From NCBI GenBank assembly GCA_963784645.1, contig CAWARY010000009.1, positions 6,924-70,923 of the forward strand: a DNA stretch of 64,000 bases. The letters are read 5' to 3'. A program made the translations under genes and the position numbers. Positions within the stretch are counted from its first letter, which is position 1; every line of letters starts with the position of its first letter. Under the pieces are notes generated by a model, which saw only the letters and a program-made list of their open reading frames with translations, had not been told where the DNA came from and searched no databases. This document shows positions 17,388 through 28,865 of the stretch, piece by piece. This stretch comes from JBBRVW01 sp963784645. GTDB taxonomy: Bacteria; Actinomycetota; Actinomycetes; JACCUZ01.

Positions 17388-17448
17388 GGGTCGGCCGGGT
17401 GGAGACCTCGCCCGGCAGCCCGACCGCCAACGGCCGAGAAGGATCTTC

Positions 17449-20523
<3,075 letters not shown>

Positions 20524-20562
20524 GCCGCCGCGGCGACGGTCGCGGTCCTCCCGGCCGGGCAG

Positions 20563-20599
20563 ACGGCCGGCAGTCGTGGGGGGGACGACTGCCGGCCGT
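20563..20599 (+). terminator. Strong hairpin after uvrA
   Basis: A perfect 15-bp stem: ACGGCCGGCAGTCGT at 20563-20577 pairs with 20585-20599 around a loop of seven G. It lies 39 bp after the uvrA stop. Confidence 0.75.
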
Positions 20600-20611
20600 G
20601 TGCCAGGGGGG

Positions 20612-20649
20612 CCCGGTTGGGATCGCACGGGGGAACGACCCCAACCGGG
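20612..20649. terminator. Second hairpin in the convergent gap
   Basis: CCCGGTTGGG (20612-20621) pairs with CCCAACCGGG (20640-20649). Together with the hairpin at 20563 it may stop transcription from both uvrA and the convergent receiver gene. The rest of the gap up to 20790 holds no convincing gene. Confidence 0.55.
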
Positions 20650-20790
20650 TCTCGGCAGGTGACGGAACGGCAGGCCCGCCGACGTCCCGACGGGTGTCCT
20701 GTCACCCACCATCGCCAGAGTGCCAGGGGTGAGCCCGGGCGGCGAGGTCCTGATGAACGGTTCCGGCCTAGTACATCCGTGCCGTTCGGG

Positions 20791-21237
20791 TCAGGTGGTC
20801 TGGTCCTTCCTGGCCACCAGGTCGGCGACCCGCTCGCGAACCTCGGCGGCAGAGCCGGCGATCACGAAGAGCATCCCCTCGGCGCAGCGCCGCACGCAGA
20901 CGGCCAGGTCCTCGTCGAGGCCGCCTTTCGCGACGTACCCGGTCGCGCCGGCGGCCAGCATGGCGAGCACCGTGTCGGCGTCGTCCTGAGCGCTCAGGCA
21001 CATGATCCGCGTCGCCGGCCAGCGCCGGGTGATCTCGGCGGCGAGGGCGGGGCCGCCGCCCGGCATCTGCACGTCGAGGACCGCGACGTCCGGCCGGTGC
21101 TCGTCGCACGCCGCCAGGGCGAGGCGGCCGTTGGCCGCGGTCGCGACGACGTCCAGCCCCGGCGACGAGGACAGCACGTCACGCGCCGCCGCCAGGAAGG
21201 CGTCGTTGTCGTCGGCGACGACGATGCGCAGCGGCAC
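20791..21237 (-). CDS. Stand-alone response-regulator receiver protein
   Basis: 148 residues from the GTG at 21237, with AAAGGA upstream; a longer reading from 21336 adds a Pro/Gly-rich piece with poor codons. It is a complete receiver: acidic pair D9-D10, phospho-acceptor D55 (VLDVQMPGG), S82 and K104 (VAKGG). No output domain follows; the protein ends about 40 residues after the Lys with an Arg/Glu-rich helix. It is transcribed away from the NarL-type regulator and kinase. It may be a phosphate sink, a connector protein or a target of the same kinase. Confidence 0.8.
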   Translation of the reverse strand: MPLRIVVADDNDAFLAAARDVLSSSPGLDVVATAANGRLALAACDEHRPDVAVLDVQMPGGGPALAAEITRRWPATRIMCLSAQDDADTVLAMLAAGATGYVAKGGLDEDLAVCVRRCAEGMLFVIAGSAAEVRERVADLVARKDQTT

Positions 21238-21419
21238 GTCCGGACGTCCTTTGGCAGGGGGCGGCCCCCCAGATGCTCCCGGCGCTCGTGCACGCGGGGC
21301 AATCCCCCGGGGGAACTGCCGCCCGGTGGTGCTCATGCACTATCGGCACATCGTGCACGCACGGTCGGCACGTCGTGGCAGTCTGTACAGGACCAGCGGG
21401 GGATGAGGGGACTCGAGAC
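21238..21419. promoter_or_regulatory. Divergent region between two receiver genes
   Basis: 182 bp between the lone receiver and the NarL-type regulator. It contains the palindrome CCCCCGGGGG at about 21305-21314 and related segments GCACATCGTGCACG and GGCACGTCGTGG near 21346-21375 (shared CACRTCGTG), a candidate regulator site. GGGG precedes the regulator's GTG. Confidence 0.3.
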
Positions 21420-22121
21420 GTGACCACAGCGGAGGCGCCAGGATCCGGGACGGCCGGTCCGGCGGGACCGGTCCGGCTGCTCATCGTCGACGACCACGAC
21501 ATGTTCGCCGACAGCCTGCGGCTCGCCCTGTCCACCGAGGACGACCTGACCGTGGTCGGCACCGCGCCCACCCTGGCCGCGGCCCGGGCGATGATCGTGG
21601 CCGACGCCCCGGACGTCGTGCTCCTCGACCACCGCCTGCCCGACGGCCTGGGCGTCGACTCGATCGTGGAGCTCAAGGCGCTGCGGCCCAGCGCCAAGAT
21701 CGTGGTGCTGACGGCGGCGGCCGAGGACGCGATGCTGGTCACCGCGACCGAGGCCGGCTGCGCCGGGTTCATCCTCAAGACCAGCGCCCTGGACGAGCTG
21801 GTGGCCGCGGTGCGTACGGCCGCCGCCGGCGAGATCATGGTGAGCTCGGACCTGCTGGCCCGGCTCCTCAACCGCCTCCACCACCGCCACGAGCAGCCGG
21901 CGCACGACCTCACGACGCGCGAGCGCGAGATCCTCGGGCTGATCGCCGAGGGCCTCACCAACGGCGCCATCGCCAAGCGCCTGTTCATCTCGGTCAACAC
22001 GGTGCGCAACCACGTGCAGAACATCCTCGCCAAGCTCGACGCCCACTCCAAGCTCGAGGCGCTGTCGATCGCGATCCGGGACGGGCTCATCGACCCGCCG
22101 GCGGGAGCAGCACCGGCATGA
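21420..22121 (+). CDS. NarL/LuxR-family response regulator
   Basis: 233 residues from the GTG at 21420. The receiver domain has D24-D25, phospho-acceptor D70 (LLDHRLPDG) and a LKTS Lys. A LuxR-type helix-turn-helix at about 160-205 reads LTTREREILGLIAEGLTNGA with VNTVRNHVQNILAKL. The gene overlaps the kinase start by 4 bp (ATGA), making a co-translated two-component pair. Targets are unknown; the shared CACRTCGTG segments upstream could be an autoregulatory site. Confidence 0.9.
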   Translation: MTTAEAPGSGTAGPAGPVRLLIVDDHDMFADSLRLALSTEDDLTVVGTAPTLAAARAMIVADAPDVVLLDHRLPDGLGVDSIVELKALRPSAKIVVLTAAAEDAMLVTATEAGCAGFILKTSALDELVAAVRTAAAGEIMVSSDLLARLLNRLHHRHEQPAHDLTTREREILGLIAEGLTNGAIAKRLFISVNTVRNHVQNILAKLDAHSKLEALSIAIRDGLIDPPAGAAPA

Positions 22122-24226
22122 CCGCACCGGACACCCGGTCGACGCGCGACCTGGTGCTCGACGGGCTCTTGCGCAGCGCCCCGCTGTCGGTGTTCGCGTA
22201 CGACGAGACGGGCACCTGCGTCTTCTCCGAGGGTGCCGCGCTGAAGGACCTCGGCCTTCGGCCCGGCGAGCTGGTCGGGCAGAACATGTTCGACCTGTAC
22301 GCCGAGCACTACCCGCACATCGTCGAGCGGCTGAAGGCGGCGCTGCAGGGGGACTCCGTCCACGAGACCGACACGATCCGCCACCGCACGTACGACACGT
22401 GGTACCTGCCGCTCACCGCGCCGGCGGACGACCACCGGATGGGAGTCGGCATCAGTGTCGACGTGACGGACCGGGCGACCGCCGAGTCGGCAGAGCTTCT
22501 CTACCGTGCCTTCGCCGAGGCGGCCCCCCAGTTCATCGCGCTCGCCCGGCCGGACGGCTCGGTCATCTACGTCAACCCGGGCGGCCGCGCCCTGGCAGGG
22601 ATCCCGGACGACGTCGACGTGACCACCAGGTCGATCGCCGAGTTCCTCACCCCCGAGGGCCTGGCCGCCAGCCTCGAGGTGGAGCAGCCCGCCGTCGTCC
22701 GAGACGGGCGCTGGACCGGGGAGACCACCCTTCGGCACTGGCCGACCGGCGACGGCATCCCGGTGCGGGTCTCCTCGTTCCTGGTCGACGACCCGGAGAC
22801 CGGCGCCCCCATGGCGCTGGCCACCGTCCAGTCCGACATCCGCGAGGTCGTCGCGGGGCGCGAGGCGGTCCAGCGGCAGATCGCCTACCAGCGCGGGCTG
22901 CTGCACCACCTGCACGAGGCGCAGGAGTCCGAGCGACAGCGGATCGCCGCCGACATCCACGACGACACGGTCCAGGTGATGGCTGCGGTGAACCTCCGCC
23001 TGCAGTCCCTGCGACGGGTCCTGGACCCCCTGCTTCCGCCTGAGCGCCGGAGCGACCTCGAGGCGCTCGACCACTCCGTGCGCGAGGCCACCTCGCGCCT
23101 GCGCCGGCTGCTCGTCGAGCTGGACCAGCCGTCGGTCGCGGACGACGACGTCCGTGCGGCACTGCGGGCCACGGTCGAGGCCACCCTCGGGGGCGGCGGA
23201 CCGCGACCGGTGGTGGACATAGCTGTCGATGTCGAGCCGGCGCCGATCGTCACGCGGGCCCTGATGCGGATCGCCCACGAGGCTCTGACCAACGTCGGGA
23301 AGCACGCCGCGGCGCAGCACGTCACGGTCCGGCTCGTGGAGGAGGCCGGCGAGTACGTCCTGCGGATCGTCGACGACGGCGCCGGCATGGGCCCCGACGC
23401 CGACCGCCGCGGTGCGCTGCACCGCGGGCTGCGCGGCATGCGCGAGCGCGCCGAGGCGGTGGGCGGGATCCTGGTCGTCACCGACCGGCCCGCTGCCGGT
23501 GTGGTCGTCGAGGCCCGCGTGCCGCACCTCCTGGGCCATCTCGACCAGGGAACCTCGTTCCCCACGTCGCGGATCTTCCTCGAACAGGTCATGGAGACCA
23601 TCGCCGACGGCTACACCGCCGTCGACAAGGAGTGGCGCTACGTCTACGTCAACCGCGCGGCGTACGACCTGCTGCGCCGTGACCCGGCCGATTCGCTCAT
23701 CGGCAAGCGGCTCTGGGACGAGTTCGAGATTGCGCCGGAGTTCGCTGCGGCCTACCACCGAGCTCGCGAGGAGCACGTGGCGGTCGAGGTCACCGGCTAC
23801 CACGAGCCCTGGAAGTGTTGGATCTACAACCGGATCCTCCCGACAGCCGGGGGGCTGTCCATCTTCGGGCGCGACGTCACCGAGCAGATGCGGGCCCGCG
23901 ACGATGCGGTCAACCACGAACGGCTGTTCCGTTCGGGGCGCGCGCTGAGCCATGCCATCGCCGCCGGCGGAAACGGCGACGCCGAGGCCCTGCGCAACGC
24001 TGCGGCCGCTGTCACGGAATCCTGGCCGGTGCGTGGCATGCGGGTCCGCTGGCCGGGCGGCTCGGTCACCGCGGGCGAGAGCGCCGGGCCGGTACGCCGG
24101 GTCGACCTCGAGGTCGGGGGGCGGCAGGTCGGCCAGGTGGAGGTGTTCGGCGAGACCGAGCCGGTCGACGCCGATCTCTTGCAGCTGCTCGCGGTCCGCA
24201 TGTCCGCGGTGAGGTCCGGCTCTTGA
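22118..24226 (+). CDS. Multi-PAS NarL-type sensor histidine kinase, PAS domain after the kinase core
   Basis: 702 residues with no transmembrane segment, so a soluble sensor. Two PAS domains (about 20-125 and 130-245) precede a HisKA_3 dimerisation helix with the phospho-His H281 in RQRIAADIHDDTVQ. The HATPase (about 375-475) shows HEALTNVGKHA and VDDGAGMGP. A third PAS domain then follows (about 488-600, YTAVDKEWRYVYVNRAAYDLL) and a GAF-like remnant to the end. PAS domains normally sit before the kinase core, so this order is unusual. No Cys/His haem or [Fe-S] motif is evident in the PAS domains. It is translationally coupled to its regulator, its presumed partner. Confidence 0.9.
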   Translation: MTAPDTRSTRDLVLDGLLRSAPLSVFAYDETGTCVFSEGAALKDLGLRPGELVGQNMFDLYAEHYPHIVERLKAALQGDSVHETDTIRHRTYDTWYLPLTAPADDHRMGVGISVDVTDRATAESAELLYRAFAEAAPQFIALARPDGSVIYVNPGGRALAGIPDDVDVTTRSIAEFLTPEGLAASLEVEQPAVVRDGRWTGETTLRHWPTGDGIPVRVSSFLVDDPETGAPMALATVQSDIREVVAGREAVQRQIAYQRGLLHHLHEAQESERQRIAADIHDDTVQVMAAVNLRLQSLRRVLDPLLPPERRSDLEALDHSVREATSRLRRLLVELDQPSVADDDVRAALRATVEATLGGGGPRPVVDIAVDVEPAPIVTRALMRIAHEALTNVGKHAAAQHVTVRLVEEAGEYVLRIVDDGAGMGPDADRRGALHRGLRGMRERAEAVGGILVVTDRPAAGVVVEARVPHLLGHLDQGTSFPTSRIFLEQVMETIADGYTAVDKEWRYVYVNRAAYDLLRRDPADSLIGKRLWDEFEIAPEFAAAYHRAREEHVAVEVTGYHEPWKCWIYNRILPTAGGLSIFGRDVTEQMRARDDAVNHERLFRSGRALSHAIAAGGNGDAEALRNAAAAVTESWPVRGMRVRWPGGSVTAGESAGPVRRVDLEVGGRQVGQVEVFGETEPVDADLLQLLAVRMSAVRSGS

Positions 24227-24279
24227 GACAAGATCGTCGGGACCGAAACTTGCCGCTGGTGCCGCTCGTAGGGACTCAC

Positions 24280-24807
24280 ATGGACCAGAACCCCCCTGCA
24301 GGAGCCGCCGGAGTGTCCGACCGCGCCGCCGACCGCGGCGTGGGCGGCACCAGCCGCCGGCACGTCCTCGGCCTGGCCGTCGTGGTCGGCGCGGGGCTCC
24401 CGGCCCTCGCCGCGTGCGGCGGCGGCAGCGACACCACGACGCCGTCCGGATCCTCGGGCGACGGGACGCCGGGGACGACCGGGAGCGGCGCCGCGGATGC
24501 GGCGCCGCTGGTCGCGACCGGCGACGTCCCGGTCGACGGCGGGGTGATCCTCGACGCCCGGAAGATCGTCGTCACCCAGCCCACCAAGGGCACCTTCAAG
24601 GCGTTCTCGGCGGTCTGCACCCACCAGTCGTGCACGGTGACCAGCGTCGAGAAGGGCGCGGTCCTCTGCCCCTGTCATCAGAGCGCGTTCTCGATCGCCG
24701 ACGGTGCGCCGACGACCAACCCGGTCACCGGGAAGCGCGGGCCGGCCCCCACGCCGCTGCCCGAGATCGCGGTCACCGTCCAGGACGGCCAGGTCGTCGA
24801 GGCCTGA
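24280..24807 (+). CDS. Rieske [2Fe-2S] lipoprotein, Tat-type signal
   Basis: 175 residues from the ATG at 24280; an in-frame GTG at 24313 behind AGGAG is an equally good start. The signal has twin Arg (TSRRHVLGL), a hydrophobic core and a lipobox ending ALAAC, so the folded cluster protein is probably exported by Tat and lipidated. A Gly/Ser/Thr-rich linker leads to the Rieske fold, with cluster ligands in CTHQSC (C113, H115) and CPCHQS (C130, H133) and the disulfide Cys C118 and C132. It acts outside the membrane as an electron carrier. No oxidoreductase partner is adjacent; uvrC follows. Confidence 0.88.
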   Translation: MDQNPPAGAAGVSDRAADRGVGGTSRRHVLGLAVVVGAGLPALAACGGGSDTTTPSGSSGDGTPGTTGSGAADAAPLVATGDVPVDGGVILDARKIVVTQPTKGTFKAFSAVCTHQSCTVTSVEKGAVLCPCHQSAFSIADGAPTTNPVTGKRGPAPTPLPEIAVTVQDGQVVEA

Positions 24808-24848
24808 CCGCCCGACCGCCCGACTGCACGACCGCCCGACCGCCCGGC
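24806..24848. repeat. Short GACCGCCC tandem repeat
   Basis: Four or five copies of GACCGCCC or close variants follow the Rieske stop codon. They occupy most of the 88-bp gap before uvrC and form no hairpin. Confidence 0.5.
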
Positions 24849-24883
24849 CGTTCGCCTGGTCTGCGGGCGTCGGTCACCGGTCG

Positions 24884-24889
24884 TAGTGT
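24884..24889 (+). promoter_or_regulatory. -10 box for a leaderless uvrC transcript
   Basis: TAGTGT ends exactly 6 nt before the uvrC GTG and there is no Shine-Dalgarno, so transcription probably starts at or next to the start codon. Confidence 0.5.
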
Positions 24890-24895
24890 TGCCGG

Positions 24896-26962
24896 GTGGC
24901 AGATCCGGCGTCCTACCGTCCCGCGCCGGGCGCGGTGCCGGATGCTCCGGGCGTCTACCGGTTCCGTGACGAGCAGGACCGCGTCATCTACGTCGGCAAG
25001 GCGCGCAGCCTGCGGTCCCGCCTGGGTTCCTACTTCCAGGACATCTCGAACCTCCACCCGCGGACCCAGACGATGGTCACCACGGCAGCCCGGGTGGAGT
25101 GGACGGTCGTCGGCACCGAGGTCGAGGCACTCCAGCTGGAGTACACCTGGATCAAGGAGTTCGACCCGCGCTTCAACGTGAAGTACCGCGACGACAAGAG
25201 CTATCCGAGCCTCGCCGTGACCCTCAACGAGGAGTTCCCGCGCCTGCAGGTGATGCGCGGGCCGAAGCGCAAGGGCGTCCGCTACTTCGGTCCCTACTCG
25301 CACGCGTGGGCGATCCGCGAGACGCTCGACCTGCTGCTGCGGGTCTTCCCGGCCAGGACCTGCTCCGCGGGCGTCTTCAAGCGGGCGGGGCAGGTCGGGC
25401 GTCCCTGCCTGCTCGGCTACATCGGCAAGTGCTCGGCGCCGTGCGTCGGACGGGTCAGCGCCGAGGAGCACCGCCGGATCGTCGAGGACTTCTGCGACTT
25501 CATGGCCGGCCAGACGTCGACCTATCTGCGACGGCTCGAGAAGGACATGCAGGTCGCGGCGGCAAGCCAGGAGTACGAGCGGGCGGCCCGCCTGCGCGAC
25601 GACATCAAGGCCCTCGAGCGCGCGGTCGAGAAGCAGTCCGTCGTCCTCGGCGACGGCACCGACGCCGACGTCGTGGCGTTCGCCGAGGACCCGCTCGAGG
25701 CCGCGGTCCAGGTGTTCTACGTGCGCGGTGGCCGGGTGCGCGGCCAGCGCGGCTGGGTGGTGGACAAGGTCGAGGACCTCACCACGGGTGACCTGGTGGA
25801 GCACTTCATCCAGCAGGTCTACGGCGCCAGCGGTGAGGCGGGCGACGGCGGCTGGGGCGACGCCGTGCCGCGCGAGGTGCTGGTGCCCGCGATGCCACCG
25901 GACGCCGACTCGGTGCAGGAGTGGCTCTCGTCCATGCGCGGCAGCCAGGTCGACCTCCGGGTCCCGCAGCGCGGTGACAAGCGGTCCCTGATGGAGACCG
26001 TCGCCCGCAACGCAGGTCAGTCGCTCGCGCTGCACAAGACCCGCCGCGGCAGCGACCTCACCAGCCGCAGTGTCGCGCTGCAGGAGCTGCAGGACGCGCT
26101 CGGGCTCGACGAGGCGCCGCTGCGCATCGAGTGCTACGACGTCTCCCACCTGCAGGAGAGCGACGTGGTCGCCTCGCAGGTCGTCTTCGAGGACGGGCTG
26201 GCCCGCAAGTCGGAGTACCGCCGCTACGTCGTACGCGGCTATGCCGGGCGCGGCGACGTCGCGTCCGTCTACGAGGTGATCAGCAGGCGGTTCCGCCGGT
26301 ACGTCGAGGAGCGAGCCGAAACAGGGGAGATCGAGGGCGCCACCGGTGACGCCGCCGACTCCGTCGCCGGCGTGGAGGTCCCGGCCGGGATCGACCCGGA
26401 GACCGGTCGGCCGCGTCGCTTCGCCTACCCGCCGAACCTCGTCGTCGTGGACGGCGGCGCGCCGCAGGTGGCCGCGGCGCAGCGCGCGCTCGACGAGCTC
26501 GGCGTCGACGACGTCGCACTGTGCGGCCTCGCCAAGCGGCTCGAGGAGGTGTGGCTCCCGAACGACCCGCACCCCGTGCTCCTGCCGCGCACCAGCGAGG
26601 GTCTCTACCTGCTCCAGCGGGTCCGGGACGAGGCGCACCGGTTCGCCATCACCCACCACCGGAACCGTCGCTCGCGGACGATGACCGAGAGCGCGCTGGA
26701 CGGGGTCCCCGGGCTCGGGGAGACCCGGCGCAGGGCGCTGCTCAAGCACTTCGGGTCGCTCAAGCGGCTCCGCGCGGCCACGATCCAGGACGTCATGGAC
26801 GTCCCGGGGGTGGGCCCGCAGACCGCCGAGGCGGTCGTCCGGGCACTGGCCGACCCGGCCCGGACCCGCCCCGGCCCTGCGGTCAACACCGCCACCGGTG
26901 AGATCCTGGACGACACGACGGACACCTCCAGCCCCGTCCCAGCCGTCGAGGAGACGCCGTGA
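24896..26962 (+). CDS. uvrC: Excinuclease ABC subunit C
   Basis: 688 residues; GTG at 24896. UvrC makes both incisions in nucleotide excision repair. The GIY-YIG nuclease is at residues about 14-95 (GVYRFRD...VIYVGKARSLRSRL), a Cys cluster (CSAGVFKRAGQVGRPCLLGYIGKCSAPC) near 158-185 is a likely metal site, then a UVR motif, the RNase H-like domain (IECYDVSHLQ, VVVDGGAPQVAAA) and a terminal helix-hairpin-helix pair (VPGLGETRRRALL, VPGVGPQTAEAV). The last 4 bp overlap rapZ (GTGA). It heads the uvrC-rapZ-yvcK-whiA block conserved in actinomycetes. Confidence 0.97.
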   Translation: MADPASYRPAPGAVPDAPGVYRFRDEQDRVIYVGKARSLRSRLGSYFQDISNLHPRTQTMVTTAARVEWTVVGTEVEALQLEYTWIKEFDPRFNVKYRDDKSYPSLAVTLNEEFPRLQVMRGPKRKGVRYFGPYSHAWAIRETLDLLLRVFPARTCSAGVFKRAGQVGRPCLLGYIGKCSAPCVGRVSAEEHRRIVEDFCDFMAGQTSTYLRRLEKDMQVAAASQEYERAARLRDDIKALERAVEKQSVVLGDGTDADVVAFAEDPLEAAVQVFYVRGGRVRGQRGWVVDKVEDLTTGDLVEHFIQQVYGASGEAGDGGWGDAVPREVLVPAMPPDADSVQEWLSSMRGSQVDLRVPQRGDKRSLMETVARNAGQSLALHKTRRGSDLTSRSVALQELQDALGLDEAPLRIECYDVSHLQESDVVASQVVFEDGLARKSEYRRYVVRGYAGRGDVASVYEVISRRFRRYVEERAETGEIEGATGDAADSVAGVEVPAGIDPETGRPRRFAYPPNLVVVDGGAPQVAAAQRALDELGVDDVALCGLAKRLEEVWLPNDPHPVLLPRTSEGLYLLQRVRDEAHRFAITHHRNRRSRTMTESALDGVPGLGETRRRALLKHFGSLKRLRAATIQDVMDVPGVGPQTAEAVVRALADPARTRPGPAVNTATGEILDDTTDTSSPVPAVEETP

Positions 26963-27891
26963 GCCATTCTCGACCCGCCGAGCCCGTGCCGGTCGACGTC
27001 GCCGAGGTGTCCGAGACCGCCGACGAGGGCGCGCACCTCCCGGACCTCGCGATCATCACCGGCATGTCGGGAGCCGGCCGCAGCACTGCCGCCAACGTCC
27101 TCGAGGACCTCGGCTGGTTCGTCGTCGACAACCTCCCCCCGGCGCTGCTCCCGACCCTGGCCGAGCTCGGTGGCCGGTCACGCGGCGACGTGAAGCGGAT
27201 GGCCGCCGTCGTCGACGTCCGCAGCCGGGCATTCTTCGCCGACCTCACGGCGGCACTCGCGCAGCTCGCCGACGACGGCAGCGACCCCCGCATCGTCTTC
27301 CTGGAGGCGTCCGACGACGCCCTCGTCCGCCGGCACGAGGGGGTCCGGCGACCGCACCCGCTGCAGGCCGACGGCCGCATCGTCGACGGCATCGCGCGCG
27401 AGCGCGAGATGCTCCGCGACCTCCGGGCCGAGGCCGACATCGTGCTCGACACGACCGACCTCAACGTCCACGAGCTCGGTTCCAAGGTCATCGCCGCCTT
27501 CCAGCAGACCGAGCCGGGCCTGCATGCCACCGTGATGTCGTTCGGCTTCAAGTACGGGCTGCCGGTCGACGCCGACCTCGTGGTCGACTGCCGCTTCCTG
27601 CCCAACCCGCACTGGGTGCCGGAGCTGCGGTCGCAGACCGGGCGGGACGAGGCCGTCCGCGACTACGTGATGGCCCAGGTCGGTGCCGACGACTTCCTCA
27701 CGACCTACGAGCACCTGCTCGACGTCATCGGGGCGGGCTACCAGCGCGAGGGCAAGCGGTACGTCACGCTCGCCGTCGGCTGCACCGGCGGCAAGCACCG
27801 CTCGGTCGCCATGGCGGAGGAGCTGGCCCGACGCCTCTCGTCGCACGACATCGACACCGCCGTCGTCCACCGAGACCTCGGGCGGGAGTGA
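26959..27891 (+). CDS. rapZ: RNase adapter / nucleotide-binding protein RapZ
   Basis: 310 residues from a GTG overlapping the uvrC stop. The N-terminal P-loop (GMSGAGRS, residues 35-42) and WFVVDNLPP are family signatures. The C-terminal half has the conserved FGFKYG, DCRFLPNPHW and GCTGGKHRSV blocks. In Escherichia coli RapZ senses glucosamine-6-phosphate and directs small-RNA decay; in Gram-positives the YvcJ protein binds nucleotides with a less defined role. About 28 residues precede the usual start, an unstructured acidic head. Confidence 0.95.
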   Translation: MSHSRPAEPVPVDVAEVSETADEGAHLPDLAIITGMSGAGRSTAANVLEDLGWFVVDNLPPALLPTLAELGGRSRGDVKRMAAVVDVRSRAFFADLTAALAQLADDGSDPRIVFLEASDDALVRRHEGVRRPHPLQADGRIVDGIAREREMLRDLRAEADIVLDTTDLNVHELGSKVIAAFQQTEPGLHATVMSFGFKYGLPVDADLVVDCRFLPNPHWVPELRSQTGRDEAVRDYVMAQVGADDFLTTYEHLLDVIGAGYQREGKRYVTLAVGCTGGKHRSVAMAEELARRLSSHDIDTAVVHRDLGRE

Positions 27892-27892
27892 C

Positions 27893-28861
27893 GTGCCCGT
27901 GACGGGGCAGGGTTCGCCGACCGTGGTGGCTCTCGGGGGCGGCCACGGCCTGGCCAACGTGCTCAAGGCGCTGCGCCGGGTCACGGAGCGGCCGACAGCC
28001 GTCGTGACGGTGGCCGACGACGGCGGCTCGAGCGGACGGCTGCGTCGCGAGCTGGGTGTCCTTCCGCCGGGGGACCTGCGGATGGCGCTGGCGGCACTGT
28101 GCGGCGACGACGACTGGGGCCGCACCTGGAGCGACGTCGTCCAGCACCGGTTCCGCAGCGAGGGCGAGCTGCACGAGCACTCGGTGGGCAACCTCCTGAT
28201 CGTGGCTCTCTGGGAGCTGCTCGACGACTCCGTCGTCGGCCTCGACTGGATGGCCCGGCTGCTGGGCGTCGAGGGGCGGGTGCTGCCGATGTCGCTCGTC
28301 CCGCTGGACATCGAGGCCGAGGTCGAGGTGGGGGACGGCCGGCTGGAGCGAGTCCGTGGTCAGGTCGCGGTCGCCTCCACGTCGGGTCGGGTGCGCAGCG
28401 TCTCCCTGCTGCCACCGGAGCCGCCCGCCTGCCCGGAGGCCGTGGCGGCCGTGCGCGCAGCGGACTGGGTCGTGCTCGGACCGGGCAGCTGGTTCACCAG
28501 CGTGCTGCCGCACCTGCTGGTGCCCGACCTGGCGGCGGCGCTGCAGAGCACGCCGGCCCGCCGGCTGCTGGTCCTCAACCTGCAGACCCAGCCGGGGGAG
28601 ACGGACGGCTTCACACCGCAGATCCACCTCGAGGTGCTGGCGCGGCACGCGCCCGACCTCCAGCTGGACGTCGTGCTGGCCGACCCCGTCGGGGTCGCCG
28701 ACCGGCCCGCTCTCGAGGCGGCCGCGGCCGCGCTGGGTGCCAAGCTGCTCCTCGCCCCGCTGGGCCGCGCCGAGCACCCCGACCAGCACGACCCGGACCT
28801 GCTCGCGACAGCATTTCGCGACCTCTTCGCATCAGACCGACCGCCGACTGACAGGATCTGA
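27893..28861 (+). CDS. yvcK: YvcK/GlmR family regulator (CofD-like fold)
   Basis: 322 residues from the GTG at 27893, 1 bp after the rapZ stop, with GGGAG upstream. Family blocks are VVALGGGHGLANVLKALR, VVTVADDGGSSGRLR, HSVGNLLI and VLGPGSWFTSVLPHL. YvcK proteins bind UDP-sugars and stimulate GlmS, linking carbon supply to cell-wall synthesis. The start at 27899 is two codons later and also possible. It is transcribed with rapZ and whiA. Confidence 0.93.
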   Translation: MPVTGQGSPTVVALGGGHGLANVLKALRRVTERPTAVVTVADDGGSSGRLRRELGVLPPGDLRMALAALCGDDDWGRTWSDVVQHRFRSEGELHEHSVGNLLIVALWELLDDSVVGLDWMARLLGVEGRVLPMSLVPLDIEAEVEVGDGRLERVRGQVAVASTSGRVRSVSLLPPEPPACPEAVAAVRAADWVVLGPGSWFTSVLPHLLVPDLAAALQSTPARRLLVLNLQTQPGETDGFTPQIHLEVLARHAPDLQLDVVLADPVGVADRPALEAAAAALGAKLLLAPLGRAEHPDQHDPDLLATAFRDLFASDRPPTDRI

Positions 28862-28865
28862 GCCC

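Noticed and set aside
17357..17448. LexA/SOS operator upstream of uvrA
   Set aside because: No CGAAC-N4-GTTCG-like sequence is present.
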